From Mesorhabditis belari (Eukaryota; Nematoda; Chromadorea; Rhabditida; Rhabditidae), in the NCBI GenBank assembly GCA_958450365.1, contig CAUEEP010000724.1:372001-436000 (forward strand): a DNA stretch of 64,000 nt, in the 5' to 3' direction. The notes beneath the pieces are model-generated. The model was given only the letters and a program-made list of their open reading frames with translations. It was not told the DNA's origin and searched no databases. Position 1 is the first letter of the stretch; each line of letters begins with the position of its first letter. A program made the translations under genes and the position numbers. Positions 1 to 12,500 of the stretch are shown piece after piece.

Positions 1-541
1 ATCGATTGGTAAAAACCGTTTTGAGATATCTCTTTTCTAAAAGTTTTTACAGTTATTTTAGTAAAGGGCGGCAGAGCCAAAAAATGGCTGTTTTCACGTT
101 TCGTTAGTTTTCCGTGCAGAAACCTAGGCTAAAAACATGTGTTTCGTGATCAGCGTCAAAAATAACCCCTAGACACGCATTTTCAGAATCTTAGCAGAAA
201 ATTTTTGAAAAATATTGTCACCGGTGGAAGTCGAACCAGCGACCCTCAGATCAATAGCCTTTCCGCCGCTTTTCGCGATTTTCCTTCGTTTTTCTCGTTT
301 AATCATTTTTTTTATGTTGTTAGAAGGCTTTTTTCAGGAATGTCGTGTCAAGTTGAATCGTAAGAGAGGATCTTTCCATCAAAACCCAATAGTTTCTTTT
401 TAGACTTGTTTTTTTGAATTTTTTTCTTTGAATTTTAAAAATTTCAATTTCCGCATACTTTTATGAGAGAAAAATGAAAATTCTCTATGAATTTCACCTT
501 TAAAAACGATAAGCACAAAGGTTTGAGAGGAATTTTCAGCT
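1..541. other. intergenic, 5' flank of the LRR gene
   Basis: No coding exon seen. Bases 218-262 read on the minus strand resemble the 3' half of a tRNA (a GGTTCGA T-loop), but the T stem does not pair properly and no acceptor stem is present, so at most a tRNA-derived fossil. A TTTTCAG acceptor ends at 539, two bases before the ATG of the next gene, and is the likely trans-splice site. Confidence 0.5.
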
Positions 542-3500
542 ATGCGCTTACTATTGAAAGCTTTTGATTTTTATTTACTGGCTTTCTTCGCTGCAATTGT
601 TTCGTCGACACTTTTGAGTAATCGAATCCAGTCGAATTCAACGCAAAATCGCGATGAGTGTCCGAATTTGCACACGAGAACCGAGGGCTTTAATTTGGTT
701 TGTGAATGAGTGAATGGATTTCGATCAGAGTTTGTTACTTGATCATCTTGACCAATAGCTTTGAAAGAGGTTTTAAAGAGGTTCTAAAGAGCTTTGAAAG
801 AGAACCATATTGGAACCATATTGGAGCCATATTGGAATCATATTGGAACCATATTGGAACCGTATCTGAATTGAAAGAGCTTTGAAAGAGCTTCTAAAGA
901 GCTTCTAAACAGCTTTGAAGCTTTGAAAGAGCTATTGATCACGATTAGCAGAGAAACAATGATGCATTAGGTGTGTTGCAACAGTGCCACTCCACCCTTC
1001 GAACACTATTCACCGATTGGACTTTGCGAGAGTGACGAGTGCGAGTGTAGCCTTCAGATCGGCGAGTTGAGCTGCGGAAAAGAGGTTAGACGTTTAAATA
1101 AGCGCTACTTTCCCGTTATACCCACACAGCACCATCCCATTAGATCCCACTCACTTCCTTTCCATTATACACCCACATCTAAGAACCACTGTGACACCAA
1201 GAATGACGAATGTAGAAATAGAAATGGAATAGGAATGGAATAGGAATGGAATAGGAATTGAATAGGAACTGAGTCGTCGCCCTTTTTGGCTATCCGACTT
1301 GAGGCTTCCAAAAAATCGAGTTGTCGAATCGGAATCAAATCGGTCTCGAGTGGGAACGGAATAAGAACCGAGTCGTCGCTTTTTTTGACTACTCGACTTG
1401 AGGCTTCCAAAAAATCGAGTCGATGAGTCAGAACGGAATAGGAACAGAATAGGAATCGAATAGGAACGGAATAGGAACGGAAAAAGCGACGACTAGATAT
1501 TAGATCAAAATAGGACCGTATTGGAACCGTATTGGAACCGTATTGGAACCGTATCAGAACAAAATAGGAACCGTATTAGAACCGTATTGGAACCGTATTG
1601 GAACCGTATCAGAACAAAATAGGAACCGTATTAGAACCGTATTGGAACCGTCTCGGTAGTCGTCGCTTTTTTTGACTACTTGACTTCATGCTCCCCAAAA
1701 TATAGACAGAAGACATTTTAAACTCGTCTTAATGTTATTAGGTTGATGCATAAGTCTTTTCGTTCCTTTTCGTCTGCCGTTTCAAGCCAACAAATGCACC
1801 AATTAAACTACGGTTGATTTCATTAGAAAAACCAATTATTTTTCTGCAAAATAACATTAAAACGGGTTTAAAAATATTTAATGCCTGGAGTTTCTTGAGA
1901 GTATGAAGTCGGGTAGTCAAAAAGGGCTAACTCGATGATGCGGTTTAGACACCTTAGCTAAAGAAAACCTATCTTCGTGTCAATAGATAAAAGATAGAGA
2001 AAAAAAACGTTTGATATTTCGCCAAAATTTCAGAGAAATTCATTCAGCCAATTTTCCCGTAGAGTTTTTTTATAGATTTTTACGAAAAAGGCGTTTTTCA
2101 CTCTCGAATTTGCTTGAAAGTGAACCGAAATTCATTTAAAAAGATGCAAATTGAACAAAAAAACACTTTTTTTTATAGAGCAAACTATAGATTAATTGGT
2201 GAATTTGTTACTTTTTAACAGAAGTACGAAAAAAACGAAAAGACTTATGCATCAACCTATTATTATGCAGAAAAATAATTGGCTTTTCTAATTAAATAAA
2301 CCGTCAATTGGTGGAGTTGGTTTTAAATGAAAGGACGAAAAGAAAAGACAGCTTTCTGGACAGCTTTCTGGACAGCTTTCTGGACAGCTTTCTGGACAGC
2401 TTTCTGGACAGCTTTCTGGACAGCTTTCTGGACAGCTTTCTGGACAGCTTTCTGGACAGCTTTCTGACAGCTTTCTGGACAGCTTTCTGGACAGCTTTCT
2501 GGACAGCTTTCTGGACAGCTTTCTGGACAGCTTTCTGGACAGCTTTCTGGACAGCTTTCTGACAGCTTTCTGACAGCTTTCTGGACAGCTTTCTGGACAG
2601 CTTTCTGGACAGCTTTCTGGACAGCTTTCTGGACAGCTTTCTGGACAGCTTTCTGGACAGCTTTCTGGACAGCTTTCTGGACAGCTTTCTGGACAGCTTT
2701 CTGGACAGCTTTCTGGACAGCTTACTTTAATTTAACATTTAACAGTGAATCTTTTCAACTTGAGAATTACGGTAGTGTTTTTTTGTAGCAAGCAATTTGT
2801 TAGAGAACCCATAAAATAAAGACTTTATAGTAGACTTTATAGTTCGGCAAACAAAACCAAAGCCAAAACAGACCAAAACCAAAACCAAAACAAAACCAAA
2901 ACCAAAACTAACCAAAATCTCGCGACTGGGAGGAGCTAGCGAAAATCTGTTTGCAGATTTGAAATCAGCATCCAAAAATCTATCCCATAGGCTATTTTTT
3001 GTTTCGAAATTTCGAGGTCGTGTTTTGGTCCTTTTTTCGGCCGCGAGATTTTGTGGACCTAAACAAGGACCGAAAAAAGGACCAAAACACGACCTCGAAA
3101 TTTCGAAACAAAAAATAGCCTATGGGATAGATTTTTGGACGCTGATTTCAAATCTGCAAACAGATTTTCGCTAGCTCCTCCCAATCGCGAGTTTCGGTTA
3201 GTTTTGGTTTTGGTTTGTTTTGGTTTTGGTGGTTTTGGCTTTGGTTAAGTTTTGTTTTCCGAAGTCTACTTTATAGTAAACAGCTCTAGTTTATAGTAAA
3301 CTTATAGTTCTTATAGCCAAAAGAACATTGAAGAACAGACATTCAAAGCTATTGAGTCAAAGCAAAGTTAAGATTCTCAATAATTTAGTCCTGCAACCCA
3401 TCAATCTTCCCGAATCTTCAATTACCCTATTTTGTGACAATCGACAAATGGAATAGGTTTGAGAAGAACACTTAAAACATTTAAAACACTCAAAACTTTG

Positions 3501-6500
3501 ATAAAAACAATTTTTCAGTGAAACAGAAGGATTTCTGAATGCTTTATGTTCTCTAAATGTTGTTTCGATTACTTTTTTTGATGTTGGAACGAAAGCTTTG
3601 AATTTGGGTGGATGTTTTCGAAGATTGGAGGTACCATTGTGGTTTTAAACGTAGAATTCGGATCTATTTAATGATTTAATGAAAAAAAGTTGACTATTTG
3701 AATGATTTGAATGATTTTATTGAACAAATGCGCTATTTAACTAAAAAATGACTACAGTGCGGTGCAAAACCATACGCCACCCCATAAATTTCAATTTTCT
3801 GCGGCTCCCGTGCCAGTGACAAAAAAACTGAAAACGTAGTTAGATTCAGGACCAAAAATAACCCTTACACCCCAAAAATCGTCGACATAGCATGAATAGG
3901 GAAAATGTAACAGCCAAAAAACGAAAATTCACCCGATGCAAAACCATACGCCACCCCCTCCCTCCTCCCCTCCCTCCCCCCCCCTCCCCCCCTCCCTCGT
4001 TGAGAAAAAGCTCAACCTGGATGGGCCTGATGGTGGATACTCTTATTGGTGTGACTTGCGCAAGAATCCATAACTGTTCTCAAAGCGCAACTTCGCGGGG
4101 GTTCGGTGATGTGTTGGGGCGCCTCGTCTTTGGCACATCCAAGATGAACTCACAAAACGAAAATTCACCCGATGCAAAACCATACGCCACCCCCCAAATT
4201 TTGGTGTCATTTCATACTTTTTTTTTCTAGTTTAAAAGCTGCCTCTGACAAACATAAGTGCCGCCCTTTCACTTCAGATTCCTTATAAGGAGTCCTAAAG
4301 AGCTTACCTTGTCTTACTTCAGCTTAAAAAAAACAATGCCGAAAGCAACTCAACTCTCTGACGGGGAGCAAGCTCAACTCGACCTCACCAGCAACTTGGA
4401 TTGTCAATTTCCGAGATGAGTCGTCGAACCAATCTCTCAAGAGCCTGTATTCTCAAGAGCCTCTCAAGAGGTTACCTCAAAGCTCCACTCAAATATGGTA
4501 CTTCAAATGCGCATGGTCATCACAAGAAGCTCTCCAAACGGGCCGAACGCCATATCAGAAACAAAGCCTCAAACTCTACGAGATCGGCAAATGAAATCAA
4601 GCGTGATTTGCAACTACGTTTTCAGTTTTTTTGTCACTGGCACGGGAGCCGCAGAAAATTGAAATTTAGGGGGTGGTGTATGGTTTTGCACCGCACTTTA
4701 GAAATACAGCTCGACTAGGATTATTGAAGTCAAAAACACTCAAAATACTTGAACAATATGATATTTATAATAAACTAATACTTTAAAATAATGCTTTCAC
4801 GTAATGCTTTCACATAATACTTTAAAATAATGCTTTCACATAATCCTTTCACATAATACTTTAAAATAATACATACTGTCGAATCATAGCAATCATTTTA
4901 GACTGTCGAATTCTCGTTTCACTCAAGAAAATTCGTCAAAATTGTCGAGTTTTTAAGAGATGCGAAACGTTTAAAGTATCTCCGTTTGTTAAATGTGGAT
5001 TTCAATTTTGCGGATAAAGTTTGAGCGATGAAATGGTGAAGTCTAATTTTTGCGAATCTAGATTTTCCCATCATTGCTCACATTGGAAACTTTACACATC
5101 GAGAACTCGAGTCTTACGCAATTGCCAAGAGAAATCATTAAGAATGAGAAATTGACAAGGATCACGATAAAAGGTAAAAGGAGGATTTCGATTGAACAAC
5201 TCTAAGCTTTTCGAGTAGTTTGGTGGAAAATAGGCGATCCAAAGACGTTTTAGGAAATTCAAAGACGGCTGTTTGTAGCGAGAGGCTAGTAGATTGCTAG
5301 ATTTACTAATAGATTACTAGATTTCCTAGTAAGATTACTAGATTTCCTAGTAGATTACTAGATTTACTAGTAGAGTACTAGGTTTACTAGTAGATTACTA
5401 TTTTTACTAGTAAGATCACTAGATTTTCTAGTAGATTACTAGATTTACTAATAGATTACTTGATTTCCTAGTAGATTACTAGATTTCCTAGTGGATTACT
5501 CGATTTACTAGTAGATTACTAAATTTACTAGTAGATCACTCGATTTACTAGTAGATTACTAAATTTACTAATAGATTACCAGATTTACTAGTAGATTACT
5601 AGATTTACTAGTAGATTACTAAATTTACTAGTAGATTACTAGATTTACTAGTAGATTACTAAATTTACTAATAGATTACCAGATTTACTAGTAGATTACT
5701 AGATTTACTAGTAGATTACTAGATTTCCTACTAGATTACATAGTCCGTCTCTTGCCTAACTACAGTATGCTTCTCGTAAAGTAGTTGAGTGCAATAAAGC
5801 ACAATACAGGCATCGATGTGTCTCACTTCAAAAGCAAATCCTTTTCTTTTCTTTTCTAGGCACCGAGCTTCGTTCGGTGTCCGCAATCTCTCAGCTTCAC
5901 TCCCTTCAATCGGCTCATCTATCGTCAAATCTCATCGATGATCTGCAAAATGTGGTCTTTGTGAGCGCACAATTGAAAGATCTCGATTTGAATTGGAATC
6001 AGGTTTCAAAAAAACCCAGCACTTTCGTGAAACTTTTCAGAGTTAGAGCTGTAGTAGCAATTCTTGCAATTTCAGCTCACCGCTTTCTCCACTCATTCCT
6101 TCTCTCGTTGTGTCGATTTACGAGTTCTCGATTTGTCCCAAAATCCCTTGACATCAATTCCACCGAAAGCTTTCGCGAACAATCGACGTTTAAAATATCT
6201 CAAGCTCAGCTACACAAGGATTTCGGTGAGTAAAAATGACATTTTCTTGGATCTGACTTTTTTCCAGCTGGCTCTGATCCTCACAAAGAATACTTGTCAG
6301 CAGTTGAAAAAAGTCAGCAGAAATCAGCGGAAGAGTCGAAAGCCGGGATCGAACCCGCGTGGTCCCGCTCTGGAAACGAGCGCTGTACCACTCGGCCACG
6401 GATGTAGTGGAAAGGGTCTACAGGGAGGCCGCTAAGAAGCAGAGGCCTCTAAGAAGTAAAGAGGCAACCAAATGACCACGTCCTAGCGTCTTAGCGGCCT

Positions 6501-9500
6501 CCTTGTTCACCTGTTTCACTGCATCCGTGGCCGAGTGGTAAAGCGCTCGTTTCTAGAGCGAGACCACGAGGGTTCGATCCCGGCTTTCGACTCTTTAAAT
6601 TTTTTTGTTCCAAAAGCGGGAATCGAACTCGCGAGTTCTCGCTCTGAAAACGAGCGTTGTACCACTCCGCCACAGCTGCAGTGAAATAGGTTTCCAAGGA
6701 GACCGCTAAGACGCAAGGAGGCCACCAAATGATCACATTTTCAGAATCCTAACAAACTTTCTTAACACCCTAACAAACTTAGAACTCCTCGCAGATTGTC
6801 AAAAAATAACAGAATACATACTCGGAATCAGCAGAAAATTCTGCCTCAAATGGCATAGATCGCATAACATTTGGAGTCTAAACCTTCTAACCTAGTCTGA
6901 TCTAGTTTATAGGCAGCACACATAGGTTACAAAAATAATCGTCTTTAAATCAAAAATCCGAACACTACAAATTTTAAGTTAGGCCCAAAAATGAACGGAA
7001 AAAATAAAATGATCCGAAAAGCATCATCCAAAATTCCAGAATTAAAGGCGGCGACTTTGATGTTAGTGAAATTTCATATTTCATCGAACCATAAAGTGTT
7101 ATATGTCATTCAATAGCTCTTTTCACGCTCTTTCAAAATGCTGAATTGAGTTTTTGTGGAATTCTATTTTTCCATGAAATTTTTTCCATATTCGGCGCCG
7201 AAAAGTCAAAATAATTTTTTTTCACGAAAATCTAGCTGATAAACTAGGCTCAAAAAGCAAATTTCTGAATTCTACGCAAAAAGTTGGTCGGGAATTGTTT
7301 TTTAATTTTGTTTTTTGGTCAATGGAAACGCGAGCTCCGAAACCTAGGTTTTTTAGAAGTGCGCGGTTATATGGCCCGCGCGCACCTTTGATGTTGGTAA
7401 AATTTTTCTTTTGTGTCAAATCATCAAGTGTTATATATCATTCGAAAGCATTTTTATGTGTTTAAACATGGCGGAAAGAATTTCCCGAAAAATTTGACTT
7501 TTTATTAGTTTTGTCCGATTTTATGGATTTTATGATTTTATGGAATGCAGTTTTTTTCTGGTTCTGCGGTACTTGCAGATCTGGTATAGTCTAGAAAAAA
7601 TTTATTCTATTTATAAGCATGAATTAGACAAAAAAAAAGAATCACAATTGAACATTAAGCAAAAAGGAGGAAATTAAGATGTCATATTTCCATCATCATT
7701 GAGGAGAACAACATAACCGAGCCACTTGAGCGAGTTCATTAGTCGCTCTTCTGGTGGTCCTGTCTTGTTTCGAGCAAATTCAGATTCTAGCCTGCTGTGA
7801 ACTGCCTCAATGCCCTCTTCGGATGCATTTCCGATGAATTTATGCTCATGGACAAATGGGCCAAGATGTAAGAGTAGAGCATGGACCAGTACACTTTGTC
7901 CAAAACCACCAACTTTTTCTAGTTCATCGCAAAGAATCGCTGTTTGGCAGCAGTTTCTGGCTTTTGAATGTTTGCCTTTGCAAGCCAAATCTTTTATTTC
8001 TTTATCCGAAAGAACACTTTTAGTGGTTGAAACCATTTGAGACCATTTGTTAAACTCACGTAATGCAGAAATGACTACTTGATAGGAACGGGAGGAAGAA
8101 ACGACTGCTAAATCCGAAATCACTGAGGATCGACAGAGATTCTTTATATCGTTTCCGTTGAAACGAGCATAGATAATCCCATCACTCTTCCGATTCACAT
8201 TCAACTTCCATTTTCGACAAACATCTTGGAAAGTCTGAGAGGACCCTTCGAGTTTCATCAATTGTTCAAAAAGTTGGTTTCCAATCTTGATTTTTGCATG
8301 AAGTATTGGGGGAATTACCAAACTTCGAGAAACATTTAATAGATTTTCTTTTTTTGCCTGCAGACCTTTTACTTTTGAAATCATCGCTTCCACCGAAGGG
8401 TCACTCCGATCAGCATATTGTTGAAAATCAATTGAATCCTTATCAGCGGATGGTTTTTTGTCAAACCTCTTGTTGCACCATAAACATCCAAACATCATCG
8501 CACAGGAAAGACCAAAATTGGTGTTCAAGAAAGATAGATCTCCACCGAGAAAAACCATATATCCGGCTTGCACCAAAGTCTCAAAGTCTTTGCAAATTCC
8601 CTTTTCCTTCAGCGAGTCGTAAGAATCTGAACCTTCCCAAGCTTGTAATGGAAGACAATTTCGAGACGAGCACGGTTTTTCGCAGCTCAGGAATGAAATA
8701 GTTGAAATAACTCGACCGTGTCCTTTATCGAGGGAAAAAATCAGCCGTTTTCCTCGCTCATCGAGCAGATCCAATCTTCTTCGCCGCTCTTCAACAGCTT
8801 TCAACACAGCTTCCAATCTTACTCCTTCATTGAGAACTATTTCATATCTGACAAACTGGTCCAGAGTCTTCTTGGCCTTTTCGATAGTTCGTTGTGAGCC
8901 AATGGTTACTCCTTGGTTTGATTGAAGAAAATGGTTTACAGATAATAGTCCTTTATTTGATAGATTGGCACTTTTTTTCATACCGAGTAGAGCTTCTGGA
9001 GTTGGAGGAGTCGGTGATTTGGTTTGAATATGTGAGGTTGAAGCAACAGAATCATCATCGTTTTGCTTTGCTTTTGCCACATAGACGGCGTTTTGACGAT
9101 TTTGCTCGGCTCTTTTCTTTTCATTATCTTTCAGAATCCTTGCCTCCAGTGCTCCTTTCAAATGTGCTTTCCTGTCGAATTCTTTTTCTTTTTGTTGATT
9201 GTCTGCGGATCGTGATGAGCTTTCTTCTTTTGATTGCACAGGAGCACTTTCCCACTTCGTAATCCGTGCATGTTGTTTTGATTCGTTTGGCGTCCATGTT
9301 CCAAGTTGCCACTTCTAGACTTTTTGGCTTCTGATGTTCGTCCCATCTGCAAATTATAACTTTTGTTTTGAAAGTGTAGGAAATACGAATGTATGTAATA
9401 AGAAAAATAATAATAATAAGCTAATAATCAAAAAATAAATAATCGGGAAGCAAAATTGTCTGTAACTAAATGATTTTCTCCTGCGATTGACATTTATAAC

Positions 9501-12500
9501 TTTATCATCTGTCATGCCTTTGGCATAGTAATTTATCGAGTAATTGTCAAGGCTGTATTTGGCTGTGCACCTGGGTTGCCTACCCGAAATTGACAAATAC
9601 TCTCAATTTCAACTTTCCTGGAATTGTAACTCTTTCTTCAAAAAAATTGCGTTTTTCACTTTTTTTAGAATAAATTTTTTCTAGACTATACCAGATCTGC
9701 AAGTACCGCAGAATCAGAAAAAACTGCATTCCAGATTATAAAATCGGACAAAACTAATAAAAAGTCAAATTTTTCGGGAAATTCTTTCCGCCATGTTTAA
9801 ACACATAAAAATGCTTTCGAATGATATATAACACTTGATGATTTGACACAAAAGAAAAATTTTACCAACATCAAAGGTGCGCGCGGGCCATATAACCGCG
9901 CACTTCTAAAAAACCTAGGTTTCGGAGCTCGCGTTTCCATTGACCAAAAAACAAAATTAAAAAACAATTCCCGACAAACTTTTTGCGTAGAATTCAGAAA
10001 TTTGCTTTTTGAGCCTAGTTTATCAGCTAGATTTTCGTGAAAAAAATTATTTTGACTTTTCGGCGCCGAATATGGAAAAAATTTCATGGAAAAATAGAAT
10101 TCCACAAAAACTCAATTCAGCATTTTGAAAGAGCGTGAAAAGAGCTATTGAATGACATATAACACTTTATGGTTCGATGAAATATGAAATTTCACTAACA
10201 TCAAAGTCGCCGCCTTTAATTCTGAAATTTTGGATGATGCTTTTCGGATCATTTTATTTTTTCCGTTCATTTTTGGGCCTAACTTAAAATTTGTAGTGTT
10301 CGGATTTTTGATTTAAAGAAAAAAAAAATTTACACAGGGGTGTAATCGATGTGCAGCAACATCGCTCACCGGGATGCCATTAGTGGCTTTTCGCAAATAG
10401 AACCCCAATCTTAAACGCAAGCCAAATATTCTAACTATAGAATAGGTTTAAAGTGCCTAATTCCAGGTGTTGACAGCAACATCGCTCACCGGGATGCCAT
10501 TATTGCGATCTTTGTCTCTCGATCACACTCCAATTCACTCCATTCATCCATTGGCTTTTGTTTCACTCAAGTCTTTAAAGGTTGAAAGAGACATTGTTTT
10601 TCGAACTGGAAATGAGCTCGAGCTGGAAATGAGCTCGAGCTGGAAATGAGCTCGAGCTGGAAATGAGCTCGAGCTGGAAATGAGCTCGAGCTGGAAATGA
10701 GCTCGAGCTGGAAATGAGCTCGAGCTGGAAATGAGCTCGAGCTGGAAATGAGCTTGAGCTGGAAATGAGCTCGAGCTGGAAATGAGCTTGAGCTGGAAAT
10801 GAGCTCGAGCTGGAAATGAGCTTGAGCTTTGACTTGCTCAAAGCTCAAAGCTCTTGATCTTTCGATTTAATCCCTTTTTAGAGCCTCGACTTAGAATCCG
10901 CAAATCTATCGAAAATCCCGGTGGCGGTCACTCAATTGTGCCACCTTACACAGTGAGTTTAAATGTATTTTGAGCTTAAAAATGGAAACACAGGCTTTCT
11001 AGTGCATTGTTTTCTTGTGAAGAGCTTCTTGTGAAGCTGAAGAAAAAGCGAAATTAAGCGCTAGAGAGTTTGCGTTTGTCTGTGAGTCTTGATAGACGGA
11101 ATTATGGATGCTCACAAGTACAAGTCCAATATTGTACTCCAATATAGGAGTACAATATTGGAGACTCAAATGATACCTCATGCACAAGCCAAAATGGGAT
11201 AGGGATGTCCCATTTTGGCCCTTGTCCATTCATGCAAGATGGAGACCCAAAGCACACAAGCGACTCTGAGCACAAGCTTATATCTGATACCCGAAAACAC
11301 AAAACCGAAGATCATGTGTCTCCGAGATATTATCGATTTAAATCTATGCTATATTAAATAAAAATCTATCTGATATAGCTTTTATCTGACATCTAAAGTT
11401 TAGCCTCAATTTGGGATACAACTTGTTGCATTCATCCTCCTCATTTCCACCAGAAGTCCTCGTGCAACTCTCCTCGCTTTCCGATTTGCGTTTGGATGGA
11501 AATCCGTTGAAAGTTCGCTTATATTTATTATCTAAGATCATTCTTAGATACCTAAGATCATTCTTAGATATCTAAGATGATTCTTTGATCAATTTGATAG
11601 ATTATAATATTGGGTTGGGGACTATGACTCGGCGCCAAACTTTAAAGGGACTTTTTGCACACATAAAGCCTTCTTTAAATATACGTTTGGTTTCATCAAA
11701 AGGATCCACTATTTCTCTACAAAATGACTTTTGAGAGATTCCACAAAGCTTTTCTTTCGTGGAGTTTATGGACTCCCAAACACAGCTAGTCAAAATGGCA
11801 AAGAGCCCGACTCATCATTTGAACAGTTTCTTTCACATAAACCTTCTTTGGTGTTTATATAAAAAAGATAGAGCACATTCAATTACTTAAGTTGCCAAAT
11901 TTGCAGGAAGATCCCACCAATTGTTTTTTCTAGATGACAGTTTGTAGTTTTTGTGAAAAAATGGCTTTTTCTTGAGCGGAGGCGCTGTTTGAATTTTCTT
12001 TTAAATGTCGTTTTGTAGAGAATTAGTTAACCATTCTACTGATATCAAACGCATATTATTTGACGAAGTCGAATAGAAGTTTTAGACATTTTTTTGATTT
12101 TCGGCGCCGAGTCATAGTCCCCAACCCAATAGGTTGATGCATAAGTCTTTTCGTTTTTTTCGTACTTCTGTTAAAAAGTAACAAATTCACCAATTAATCT
12201 ATAGTTTGCTCTATAAAAAAAGTGTTTTTTTGTTCAATTTGCATCTTTTTAAATGAATTTCGGTTCACTTTCAAGCAAAATTCGAGAGTGAAAAACGCCT
12301 TTTTCGTAAAAATCTATAAAAAAACTCTACGGAAAAATTGGCTGAATGAATTTCTCTGAAATTTTGGCGAAATATCAAACGTTTTTTTTCTCTATCTTTT
12401 ATCTATTGACACGAAGATAGGTTTTCTTTAGCTAAGGTGTCTAAACCGCATCATCGAGTTAGCCCTTTTTGACTACCCGACTTCATACTCTCAAGAAAAT

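Noticed and set aside
218..262. tRNA 3' half on the minus strand
   Set aside because: The T stem has mismatches and no 5' half or acceptor stem is present.
2308..2562. FLDSFLDSFLDS-type open frame
   Set aside because: Translation of the 12-base array in an LRR intron, with frame changes at the shortened units.
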